From JBBQTU01 sp038213005 (lineage in GTDB: Bacteria; Planctomycetota; Phycisphaerae; Tepidisphaerales; Tepidisphaeraceae), in assembly GCA_038213005.1 (NCBI GenBank), contig JBBQTU010000197.1, forward strand, positions 1 through 7,872: a stretch of 7,872 bases of DNA, in the 5' to 3' direction. The notes beneath the pieces are model-generated. The model saw only the letters and a program-made list of their open reading frames with translations, was not told the origin of the DNA and searched no databases. The stretch's first letter is position 1; the number at the start of each line of letters is the position of its first letter. The translations under genes and the position numbers were made by a program. This document shows positions 1-6,919 of the stretch, piece by piece.

Positions 1-455
1 CGGTTATGCGAGTTGATCGCCTGCCCGATGCTGTAGATCACCAGCAGGACATTAACGACTTCGAAGTAGACCGGGCCATCGCGACGGATGACCGAGAGGG
101 TCGAGATAGTGAACGCCGCCGCGATGCCGATCAGAAAGAACAGTTCCATGGAGACCGTGCCGCTGCGGAGTTGGCGGGCGGCGCTGGCGGCAAGGGGAAG
201 CCCCAGCAGCAGCAGGACAACAACGGTCGCCACCAGCATGCCCAGTTGCAGCAGCAGCCGCGCGGCAGGATCGTCGGCTCCCGCCAGATTGACCGTGAGG
301 CCCAGCACCATGGTCTGACAGGCGACGAAGATGCCCAGGGCGATGCGAAACCACGGCAGTTGGCGCGAGCTGGCCAGTGGAGGGCAGCATACGATCGGCC
401 CGGCGGCGGGGCACGCCGCTGCGGATTCAATCGAGGATGACGCGACATCGGGCAC
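1..455 (-). CDS. Heavy-metal translocating P-type ATPase (P1B), N-terminal part, cut by window edge
   Basis: The frame is open from a GTG at 455 to the window edge and gives the first 151 residues. A hydrophilic start with a Cys-containing stretch (Cys15, Cys23, Cys24) precedes four hydrophobic segments at about residues 34-58, 67-92, 103-122 and 128-147. The pattern SMELFFLIGIAAAFTIS, followed by a short loop and VYFEVVNVLLVIYSIGQAI, matches the SM(D/E)-L..-G..-A and YFE...LG signature between the first helices of P1B ATPases, which export or import Cu, Zn, Cd or similar ions using ATP. No HMA domain (GMTCxxC) is present. The catalytic DKTGT loop, the CPx motif and the ATP-binding domain lie outside the window, so the ion cannot be named. 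The gene begins 43 bp after the kinase stop. An alternative TTG start at 506, behind a GGGAGG sequence, would add 17 residues and overlap the kinase stop. The family call rests on the membrane pattern alone. Confidence 0.75.
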   Translation of the reverse strand, partial: MPDVASSSIESAAACPAAGPIVCCPPLASSRQLPWFRIALGIFVACQTMVLGLTVNLAGADDPAARLLLQLGMLVATVVVLLLLGLPLAASAARQLRSGTVSMELFFLIGIAAAFTISTLSVIRRDGPVYFEVVNVLLVIYSIGQAINSHN

Positions 456-464
456 TGTGGATGG

Positions 465-470
465 ATTATA
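465..470 (-). promoter_or_regulatory. Possible -10 box (TATAAT) before the ATPase gene
   Basis: A perfect TATAAT on the minus strand ends nine bases before the GTG at 455. Transcription from it would start at or next to that codon, giving a leaderless mRNA. No good TTGACA-like -35 is seen 16-18 bp upstream, and the box lies within a possible N-terminal extension of the same gene, so it could be chance. Confidence 0.35.
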
Positions 471-498
471 CAGCCCAGAGGGTGCGCTGGCGTGCGGG

Positions 499-2241
499 CT
501 ATGCAACGGAGACCTCCCGGATCACGCGGCTCAGGGTGCGGAAATCGATGGGCTTGATCAGGTGCGTCGCAAAGCCGGCTGCCAGGCTGTTGCGCACATC
601 AGAGTCCATCCCATAGCCACTGAGGGCGATACCCTTGAGGCCTCGACTCTTGAGCTGTCGCATGATGTCCAGGCCTGTCCCATCGGGCAAACCAATGTCG
701 CTCAGCAGCAGGTCAAAAGGCCGGGCCATCCCGATGTCCAGCGCCTCGCCCACCGTGGCGGCGGTGGTTATCTGATGGCCGGCACGCCGTAGCAGTTTGG
801 CGAGAATCGCTGCGGTGGTCGCATCGTCTTCCACCAGCAGGATACGCAGCGAGTTCTCGGCCTGGTTCGGCGGCGCCGCAGCGGCCGGACGCTCATGGCA
901 CGTCGGGAGGATGACGGTGAGCGTTGCGCCTTTGCCGGCGCCTTCGCTCGCCGCCAGCATGGTTCCGCCATGAAGTTCCACCAGCGACTTCGAAATCGCC
1001 AGCCCCAGCCCCAGGCCGCTGGGTGAGGCGTGGTCTGGGGTGTGGGCTGCCTGAAATGCGTCGAACAGTCGCGGCAAGGACTCAGGCGGGATGCCGATGC
1101 CAGTGTCGACGATCTCGACCTTCAGGTTGCCGGCGGCATCATTGCATGAACGCACCGTGACGGCGCCGCCTTCGGGCGTGAACTTGACGGCGTTCCTGAT
1201 GATGTTCCAGAAGACCTGCTCGAGGCGCGCCGAGTCTGCGCGCACGTGGTGACACTTCGCCTGGAGCGCTACGTTCATAACCAGGCGCCGCGCGACGATG
1301 CCGTCGTGGCAGATATCGACGGCATGTCGGACTAACCCATGGGCGTCGGCGGTGGCCATCGTGAGCTGGAGACTCTTGCGGCTGATGCGGGTCAGGTCAA
1401 GCAAGTCGTCGATGAGCCGGGCCTCCATCTCCACGTTGCGGCGCATCATGGCAATGTCGCGGGAAATGCCGGCAGGCAGCCCCGGCTCGCCGTCGAGCGA
1501 GGAAAGGACGGCCAGCACGGGTGTCAGCGGCGTGCGAAGCTCGTGGCTGAAGCTGGCGAGGAAGCGATCCTTGGCCCGGTTGGCGGCTTCGGCCGTCTCT
1601 TTCGCGGCGACTATCGCCTCTTCGGCACTCTTGCGTTCGGTGATGTCGATGTGGCATCCCAGCAATCGCTGGGGCGCGCCATTGGCGTCAAGATTCAATA
1701 CCCCGCGGGCGAGAATCCACCGATATGACCCATCCTTGTGCTGCAGGCGATACTCTGATTCATACTCATGCGAGTGGCTTTCCATGCATGCCTTGATGAT
1801 CTGCACGGCTCGCTGGTGATCGTCGGGATGCAGCCGACTCTCCCAGACATCAAAACTGTTCGCCAATTCCGTGTCATCGTAGCCAAGCTGGTGTTTCCAT
1901 TCGGGCGAAAGATAGACCCTATTGGTGCCGATATTCCAGTCCCACAGGCCGACGCGCGAGCCCCGAACGGCCAGTTCCAGCCGCTGCGCGGTCTCGGCGT
2001 AGCGACGTTCGCTGTCGGTTGCCCGGGCCTCGGCTCGTCGTCGCATCGCCAGTTCAAGACGCATCAGCAGGTAGAGCAGCAGCGAGGTGACCAGGACGAA
2101 AGCCCATCCCTTATAAATGGACACGCGGGTCCGCTGGCCGGCGTCGGCGATCCATACGCCGACAAACCAATCGGACAGCAGGATCCACAGCGACGCGAAG
2201 ACCGCGTAGGGGAGGATGATGCGAGCGATGAAAGTTCTCAT
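499..2241 (-). CDS. Membrane-bound PAS hybrid sensor histidine kinase with C-terminal receiver domain
   Basis: From the ATG at 2241 the product has 580 residues. Two membrane helices (about 8-31 and 41-60) flank a short external loop. The ILLSDW and KGWAFVLVTSLLLYLL motifs are typical of a compact N-terminal sensor region found in many bacterial signalling proteins. A PAS domain of the PAS_3 type follows (about 84-208, with HPDD and DITERK at its end). Next is a HisKA domain with the H-box FSHELRTPL (phospho-acceptor His233). The HATPase domain has the N-box (Asn346, Asn350), DTGIG (Asp379) and GLGLGL (409-414). The C-terminal receiver (about 465-580) has the acidic pocket EDD (471-473), phospho-acceptor Asp515, Ser541 and Lys563. 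All catalytic residues are present, so phosphotransfer from His to Asp is expected at the inner membrane face. The partner and the signal are unknown. The start at 2241 is preferred because homologous sequence begins there, with a weak GGCGGA ribosome site. A GTG at 2352 would add 37 polar residues. Confidence 0.93.
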   Translation of the reverse strand: MRTFIARIILPYAVFASLWILLSDWFVGVWIADAGQRTRVSIYKGWAFVLVTSLLLYLLMRLELAMRRRAEARATDSERRYAETAQRLELAVRGSRVGLWDWNIGTNRVYLSPEWKHQLGYDDTELANSFDVWESRLHPDDHQRAVQIIKACMESHSHEYESEYRLQHKDGSYRWILARGVLNLDANGAPQRLLGCHIDITERKSAEEAIVAAKETAEAANRAKDRFLASFSHELRTPLTPVLAVLSSLDGEPGLPAGISRDIAMMRRNVEMEARLIDDLLDLTRISRKSLQLTMATADAHGLVRHAVDICHDGIVARRLVMNVALQAKCHHVRADSARLEQVFWNIIRNAVKFTPEGGAVTVRSCNDAAGNLKVEIVDTGIGIPPESLPRLFDAFQAAHTPDHASPSGLGLGLAISKSLVELHGGTMLAASEGAGKGATLTVILPTCHERPAAAAPPNQAENSLRILLVEDDATTAAILAKLLRRAGHQITTAATVGEALDIGMARPFDLLLSDIGLPDGTGLDIMRQLKSRGLKGIALSGYGMDSDVRNSLAAGFATHLIKPIDFRTLSRVIREVSVA

Positions 2242-2339
2242 AGCGTCTGTCCGCCGGGTGCAAGGGCAGTGGTCTTCGCCATCCGGCCTCCCTTCTTCGC
2301 GACGGGGATCCGCCCAGCTAGCCATCTCTTCTTGCCCAT
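2238..2339 (-). CDS. Possible 33-residue basic leader ORF overlapping the kinase start
   Basis: An ATG at 2339 opens a 33-codon frame (MGKKRWLAGRIPVAKKGG...) whose TGA overlaps the kinase ATG as ATGA. This four-base overlap is the usual arrangement for translational coupling. The peptide has eight Lys/Arg residues and no acidic residue. No clear Shine-Dalgarno site precedes it, no known family is recognised, and the same DNA is also open in the frame of the longer kinase start. It could therefore be chance. No function is proposed beyond a possible role in coupling. Confidence 0.2.
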   Translation of the reverse strand: MGKKRWLAGRIPVAKKGGRMAKTTALAPGGQTL

Positions 2340-2359
2340 CCCGCGCGAGCACCCGTCTG

Positions 2360-2368
2360 ACTTTAGCA
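2360..2368 (-). promoter_or_regulatory. Possible extended -10 promoter for the kinase unit
   Basis: The minus strand reads TGC-TAAAGT, which fits an extended -10 (TGn followed by a four-of-six match to TATAAT). A -35 is poor (TGGTCC at 17 bp). Transcription would start near 2353, just before the GTG at 2352 and about 14 bases before the small ORF at 2339. The site sits between the LysM-gene terminator and the kinase, where a promoter is expected. Confidence 0.25.
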
Positions 2369-2473
2369 CCGCTGCCGCCACGGGACCACTGACTCCGGCG
2401 CGGTCATGACTCGGGCGCGATCGAGGCCGCCTCAGGCTGTTGGGGCAGGGCCGCGGCGAGGTACGCGAGAAAC

Positions 2474-2512
2474 AATTCAACCCTGGGGCCTCTGAGGCCC
2501 CAGGGTCGAATT
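2474..2512 (-). terminator. Strong stem-loop, probable terminator after the LysM gene
   Basis: The core is a perfect inverted repeat: CCCTGGGGCCTC, one T, GAGGCCCCAGGG (2481-2505). Flanking AATTC and GAATT extend it. In minus-strand RNA the two intervening positions also pair (A-U and G-U), giving an uninterrupted stem of 19 pairs in theory. In plus-strand RNA one of these becomes an A-C mismatch. The stem is followed on the minus strand by TTGAATTGTTTCTC, a broken U-rich run. It starts 27 bases after the LysM stop codon, so it probably ends the yajC-secDF-LysM transcripts. The U tract is weak, so rho-independent activity is likely but not certain. Confidence 0.6.
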
Positions 2513-2525
2513 CGAATTCGAATTC
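2508..2525. repeat. Three tandem copies of GAATTC
   Basis: Three perfect head-to-tail copies of the palindromic hexamer GAATTC lie directly after the LysM gene. The first copy forms part of the outer stem of the adjacent terminator-like hairpin. The repeat is too short to call a regulatory site. Slipped-strand expansion of a stem end is one explanation. Confidence 0.8.
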
Positions 2526-2538
2526 GGAAGCTGCGGGA

Positions 2539-3357
2539 TTACCGGCTGGGGGCGTCGGCGGGCAGCCGGAGCGTCATGCCAACACGCAGGTTGTTGGGCT
2601 TCGAGCCGATGAGTTCGCGGTTGAGATCGTAGATCTTTTGCCACATCGCCGTGTTGCCATAGACCTTGGCGGAGATGTGGTGCAGGGTGTCGCCGGCCTG
2701 GACTGTGTACGTCTTGCCGGTGGCCAGGCCCGCAGGGGCGCCATGCGTGCTATCGGCCGGAGTCCGCGAGGCTCCGGGCGTGGGGGGCGGCGTGCCCGGG
2801 CCTGCGACGTCGGGGATGCTGAGCACCTGCCCGACCCGCAGTCGCTTGGGGTCGACCTTGGGATTGGCCTTCTGTATCGCGGCGACGTACTTGGGGCTGC
2901 CCAGGACACGCTGCGAGATGACGTACAGCGAATCGCCCGCCTGCACGGTATACGTGCGCGCGGCAGCCGCGCCGGGGGGCGTGGCGGTGGTGTCGCCGGG
3001 CAGGCGGATGGCGCTGCCTCCGTGCTCAACTCGTCCGCCGAAGGCGTTCTCGGTGAGCGAGGGCGTGCGACCTTCGTTCAGGGCCGTGTCCCATGGGTCG
3101 GTGCTCTGTGCCCGCGCGGCCGGTGCGGTCGTGGACATGAAGTCCGGCGCCGTGGTGGGCGTCAGCGGCATGGCAAAAGGATCGTCGGGCAATGTGGCGG
3201 CCGTCTCTGTGGTCGCCGGGAGCGACGGCGGAGGCGGAAGGGTTACGTCGGGCGGCGGGACCGCGGGCTGATCGCTTCGCGGTACCAGGACCCAGGCGAC
3301 CAGGCCAGCGAGAACAACTGCGCCGATCGCAAGTAGGACACGAGCCTGCGGACGCAT
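2539..3357 (-). CDS. Signal-anchored protein with two LysM domains
   Basis: The product has 272 residues. A short positively charged start (MRPQAR) and one hydrophobic helix (about 7-25) form a signal anchor or uncleaved signal peptide. A long Pro/Thr/Ala-rich linker (about 29-133) follows, then two LysM modules. The first spans about 135-182 (YTVQAGDSLYVISQRV...LRVGQVLSIP) and the second about 217-266 (YTVQAGDTLHHISAKV...LRVGMTLRLP), joined by another Pro-rich spacer. LysM domains bind N-acetylglucosamine-containing glycans such as peptidoglycan, so an anchored cell-wall-binding role outside the cytoplasmic membrane is inferred. There is no catalytic domain. The start is well supported by AAGGAG seven bases before the ATG. 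The gene lies 123 bp after secDF in the same direction, separated by a strong hairpin, so it may be co-transcribed at a lower level or expressed separately. Confidence 0.9.
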   Translation of the reverse strand: MRPQARVLLAIGAVVLAGLVAWVLVPRSDQPAVPPPDVTLPPPPSLPATTETAATLPDDPFAMPLTPTTAPDFMSTTAPAARAQSTDPWDTALNEGRTPSLTENAFGGRVEHGGSAIRLPGDTTATPPGAAAARTYTVQAGDSLYVISQRVLGSPKYVAAIQKANPKVDPKRLRVGQVLSIPDVAGPGTPPPTPGASRTPADSTHGAPAGLATGKTYTVQAGDTLHHISAKVYGNTAMWQKIYDLNRELIGSKPNNLRVGMTLRLPADAPSR

Positions 3358-3400
3358 AATGGAGCTCCTTTTCCAGGATTAGCTGTTGGCCATAACTCCG

Positions 3401-3458
3401 CGAGCCAGGCAGTAAGTCCGCCTGAAAGACATTCCTTCAGGACTCACCGCCAGGCTCG
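3401..3458 (-). other. 58-nt imperfect hairpin between secDF and the LysM gene
   Basis: Outer arms CGAGCCTGGC and GCCTGGCTCG (one U-U mismatch) continue inward through GGTGAGTCC pairing with GGACTTACT. After a 3-nt bulge, TGAA pairs with TTCA around a 9-nt loop. About 22 pairs form in minus-strand RNA, two of them G-U. These become A-C mismatches in plus-strand RNA, so the structure favours the transcribed strand. No U tract follows, so it is not a canonical terminator. It may protect the 3' end of secDF mRNA, be a processing site, or limit read-through. Confidence 0.5.
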
Positions 3459-3480
3459 TGAAGAGACAGACCTGTTTCAT

Positions 3481-6400
3481 TCAATCGGCCGAGGCCTTGG
3501 TGGCCTTACGGCTTGGGTTCCCCGACGTTTCTTTGGCAGTTCCAAGCAGAAGCATCGGGGCGGCAATTGCCACGGACGAATACGTTCCCACCAATATGCC
3601 ACCCAGCAGGACGAATGTAAAGCCATGCACGCCGGGGCCGCCCCAGATGTACATGACGAACATGGTGACCAGGGTGGTGCCGCTGGTCAGCAGCGTGCGG
3701 GAAAGCGTCTCGTTGATCGAGTCGTTGATGATCGCGGTATCCACGTCGCCCCGCTTGCCGCGGTTTTCACGGATGCGGTCAAACACGACGATGGTGTCGT
3801 TCATCGAATAACCCAGCACCGCCAGCACTGCCGCCACCAGGGTCAGGTTGATGCGGAACGGCTCCAGCAGCAGGGCGTCGCCCACCGTCGTGTTGGCCAG
3901 GAACTGGGCGTAACCAATGGCCGCCAGAGTGAACAGCGTATCGTGGACGCACGCGATAACGGTCGCCGATCCGAACTTGAGGTTGCCGAATCGAATCCAG
4001 ATATACGCCGTGATGACCAGCACCGACAGGCCCAAGGCCACCAGGGCTCGCAACGAGGTGGACGCCGCAACCTGCGGATCGAAGTTGGTGACCTTCTGCA
4101 GTTCTTCCGGCCGGTTGATGCCGTCATGGATGAGCTGCCAGAGCGGGGCGGACAGGTCGCTCTGCCACTTGTCCTTGTCGTCGGCGTACGAAAGTCGCGG
4201 ATCAGCGATCATGACGACGGCGGTGTCAGGATGGCCGGCCTGCGTACTCTTGAGCATGGCGACGCCGATTTCACGGTAGGGCAGGGGGGTGCCGACCGCC
4301 GGCTGCAGGCGCTGGCGCTCGATGCGGTCCTTGATCTGCTGGTCCGAGAGAGGCGGCTGCATGTTGTGCAGGATGAATGCGACGCCGCCCTGATAGAGGT
4401 AGGCCTCTTCAATGGCAACGCCGTCAATGGTCAACTCGTCGGTGATCGGAACGACGAGGTTCTGGGCTCGCGCCTGGTCGATCGGCAGGGCGGAACCTTC
4501 AAACTCGCTGGCGCGTTCGATCTTGAGTTTGTCGCCCATGGCGGCAATGACCGCCTTCTTAACTTCCGACCCCTTGGGGTTGGGCGTGATGACCTCGTAG
4601 GTGAGCTGCTTTGTGCCCACCGACACCACGCTGGGCGCGGGCAGTGCTTCGGCGAACTCCTTCTGCTTGGCGACCTTGTCGACCGCTTCACGCACTTCGT
4701 CGATGGACATCTCGTTGGAGAGGTCAAACGTGATCGAAGTGCCTGAGGCAAACTCGATGTCCATCAGCTTGCCCTGATAGAGGCGGATGCTGAACAGGAC
4801 CAAGCCCGTGCCGATGAACAGGATGCTGGTGGTGTAGAACCAGGGAGCCAGCTTCATCCAGTTGACACTGGGGCGCAGGAACCGATCCCATTTCGGGAAA
4901 GTCAGAGGCAGGCTGCCCAGCTTCTTCATGTTGCCCTTGTCCAGCATGAGCCCGAAGATCGTCTTGGTGACGAACAGGGCGGTGAACAAGCTGCTGAACA
5001 TGCCCAGCATCAGCGTCAGGCCGAAGCCCTTCACTTCCTCACTGCCCAGCACATAAAGGATGCCGGCCGTGATGGCGGTGGTGACGTTGGAATCGAAAAT
5101 GGCGCTGAAGGCGCGATCGTAGGCGTTTCGCAGTGCCATCCGCAGCGACAGGCCGCGCTGCTGCTCTTCGCGCAGACGTTCAAAAATCAGCACGTTGGCG
5201 TCCACGGCCATGCCGATGGTCAGCACGATGCCGGCGACGCCGGGCAGGGTGAAGGTGGCATCCAAGGCGGCCATCGCCGCCAGGATGAACACCATGTTCA
5301 GAAACACCGCAAACGTGGCGACCACACCGGCAAAGTAGTAGTAGCCGATCAGGAAGATCGTCACCACGACCAGGCCGATCAGGCATGAATAAAGCCCGCG
5401 GCTGAGATTGTCCTTGCCGATGGTGGGCCCGACGGTTTGTTCGCTGATGGGCTGGTCCGACAACTGCGCCGGCAGTGAGCCGGCGTTGAGCGTGTTGATC
5501 AGATAACGGAATTCGGCATCCGTGTAGCCCGAGCCACGCGTGATGATGCCATCGCGGCTGATGACCGAGTTGATGTTGGCAGCGCTGATGATCTTCTCAT
5601 CGAGCAGAACCGCGAGCGTCTCGTTGATATTCGCGGCGGTCAGTTCGCCGAAGCGCACGGCACCTTCGGCGTCAAATCGGAAGCCGACTGCACGCAGGCC
5701 CATCTGATCGCTGGCGGGAGAGGCCGATTCCAGAGTCCAGCGTGACTGGCCGGCACGATTCACCATCGACTTCTCAGGAGTCGTCCAGGCCAGTGCCCAG
5801 AACTTGTCGTTGTACTCAACGGTCTGGTTGGTGTGGGTGAAGTCTTCGGGGCGATCGACCTGGAACCAGCGCATCTGGTCGTTGGCCTGCGGGGCAATGC
5901 CCTTGCCGCCAGGACGCAGACGGTCGCGCATTTCCCGGGCCAGCGGGGCATCGAGGTCCTGCCCGGCGACCATGATATGGTACGACAGGACGCCCGAGCC
6001 CTTCAGGAGCCGCTTGAGTTCGCCGGCATCGTCGAGCTGGCTGCGGACCGGAAGGTACTTCTTGTAGGCGGCCGCAAATTCGTCGATTGCCTTGATGCGG
6101 GCGGGGAAGCCTTTGAACTCTTCGCGCAGTTCGCCCAGTCGCTTCTTCTGCGTTTCCTCTTTTGCATTCAGAGCAGACTCAAGATCGCCCGATGCCAGGT
6201 TGAGCTTCTCGATCTGCCTCTTGAAGTTGTCGTACTGAACCTCAGCCTCGGCCTGCTTGGCGAAGTCCTTGTCCTTCTCGGCGATCTGGATGCGGTCGTA
6301 GGCGGACGCCATCGCATCCATCAGAATCGCGAGCGGGTCGCTGCCCTGCGCGAGCTGCTTGATCAGGGCCTGACGCGGCTCTGCCTTGTTCTTCTCGATC

Positions 6401-6822
6401 GCGCGGCGCACCTCGCCCAGACGAAGGTTCGTGGCGTCCAACGCGCGTTGGGTGGCGAGGTAGGTGTCACGCAGGCCCTTGGCCTCGTCGGAACTGCCGG
6501 TCAGCGGCATCTGGATTTCCAGGCGGTTGCCGCTCTGCGGACGCCACACCAGGTTTCGCACGCCATCAGGATCCACTCGCTTCTTCAGCGAGTTCATCAC
6601 CTGCTCGACCAGTTCGTTCCCCGCCGTCGGCTGATCCCCAGTGGCCTTGATCTCGTAGATCAGGCGCGTGCCGCCGGCCATGTCGATGCCGGGCTTGAGG
6701 TTGATCTTGCTCTTCCAGGGCACCTTCGAATCGAACAGGCTGCCCGGCGGCAACAGCACGATCACCGCCAGCAGGAGGAGAGTCAGGATCAGAATGACGC
6801 GGCCAGTGAATTTCTGAGGCAT
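3481..6822 (-). CDS. secDF: Fused protein translocase SecD-SecF
   Basis: This is a 1113-residue membrane protein that helps SecYEG by pulling exported proteins outward, driven by proton flow. The SecD half has TM1 (about 8-24) and the hallmark GIDMAGGTRLIYEI (45-58). A large periplasmic P1 region (about 25-472) includes a charged, probably helical stretch (about 115-275). Five more helices follow (about 473-622), with GMAVDANVLIFERLREE holding the conserved Asp541. The SecF half begins with a helix at about 660-680 and the SecF-type sequence MDIEFASGTSITFDL. Its external P4 domain is enlarged (about 681-921). Five helices follow (about 922-1093) with GYSMNDTIVVFDRIREN, including the conserved Asp1009. 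Both proton-path Asp residues are present. Single-chain SecDF is about 735 residues in Thermus, so this form is long, mainly in P4. The gene follows yajC by 97 bp. No clear Shine-Dalgarno site precedes the ATG. Confidence 0.97.
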   Translation of the reverse strand: MPQKFTGRVILILTLLLLAVIVLLPPGSLFDSKVPWKSKINLKPGIDMAGGTRLIYEIKATGDQPTAGNELVEQVMNSLKKRVDPDGVRNLVWRPQSGNRLEIQMPLTGSSDEAKGLRDTYLATQRALDATNLRLGEVRRAIEKNKAEPRQALIKQLAQGSDPLAILMDAMASAYDRIQIAEKDKDFAKQAEAEVQYDNFKRQIEKLNLASGDLESALNAKEETQKKRLGELREEFKGFPARIKAIDEFAAAYKKYLPVRSQLDDAGELKRLLKGSGVLSYHIMVAGQDLDAPLAREMRDRLRPGGKGIAPQANDQMRWFQVDRPEDFTHTNQTVEYNDKFWALAWTTPEKSMVNRAGQSRWTLESASPASDQMGLRAVGFRFDAEGAVRFGELTAANINETLAVLLDEKIISAANINSVISRDGIITRGSGYTDAEFRYLINTLNAGSLPAQLSDQPISEQTVGPTIGKDNLSRGLYSCLIGLVVVTIFLIGYYYFAGVVATFAVFLNMVFILAAMAALDATFTLPGVAGIVLTIGMAVDANVLIFERLREEQQRGLSLRMALRNAYDRAFSAIFDSNVTTAITAGILYVLGSEEVKGFGLTLMLGMFSSLFTALFVTKTIFGLMLDKGNMKKLGSLPLTFPKWDRFLRPSVNWMKLAPWFYTTSILFIGTGLVLFSIRLYQGKLMDIEFASGTSITFDLSNEMSIDEVREAVDKVAKQKEFAEALPAPSVVSVGTKQLTYEVITPNPKGSEVKKAVIAAMGDKLKIERASEFEGSALPIDQARAQNLVVPITDELTIDGVAIEEAYLYQGGVAFILHNMQPPLSDQQIKDRIERQRLQPAVGTPLPYREIGVAMLKSTQAGHPDTAVVMIADPRLSYADDKDKWQSDLSAPLWQLIHDGINRPEELQKVTNFDPQVAASTSLRALVALGLSVLVITAYIWIRFGNLKFGSATVIACVHDTLFTLAAIGYAQFLANTTVGDALLLEPFRINLTLVAAVLAVLGYSMNDTIVVFDRIRENRGKRGDVDTAIINDSINETLSRTLLTSGTTLVTMFVMYIWGGPGVHGFTFVLLGGILVGTYSSVAIAAPMLLLGTAKETSGNPSRKATKASAD

Positions 6823-6862
6823 AGGCGTTCTTCAGTTTTCGTTGTTGGCTTTTCGATTCAAT

Positions 6863-6877
6863 CCCCGACGGTCGGGG
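6863..6877 (-). other. Small hairpin in the yajC-secDF gap
   Basis: CCCCGAC, G, GTCGGGG is a perfect inverted repeat. The minus-strand RNA would form a six-pair G/C-rich stem with a CCG loop. No U tract follows. It lies 41 bases before the secDF start. It may be an mRNA stability or partial-termination element that tunes secDF relative to yajC, but this is inference. Confidence 0.4.
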
Positions 6878-6919
6878 CTTCGATCATTGTCGATCCAGTC
6901 AAGACCAACGATCAGCATC

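Noticed and set aside
6867..6895. TTGACT at about 6890-6895 as a -35 for an internal secDF promoter
   Set aside because: No acceptable -10 lies 16-18 bp downstream; that position falls in the G/C hairpin.
6823..6919. SecM- or VemP-like arrest peptide controlling secDF
   Set aside because: The gap holds only a nine-codon frame (from about 6886) without a ribosome site or signal sequence, so there is no support for an arrest peptide.
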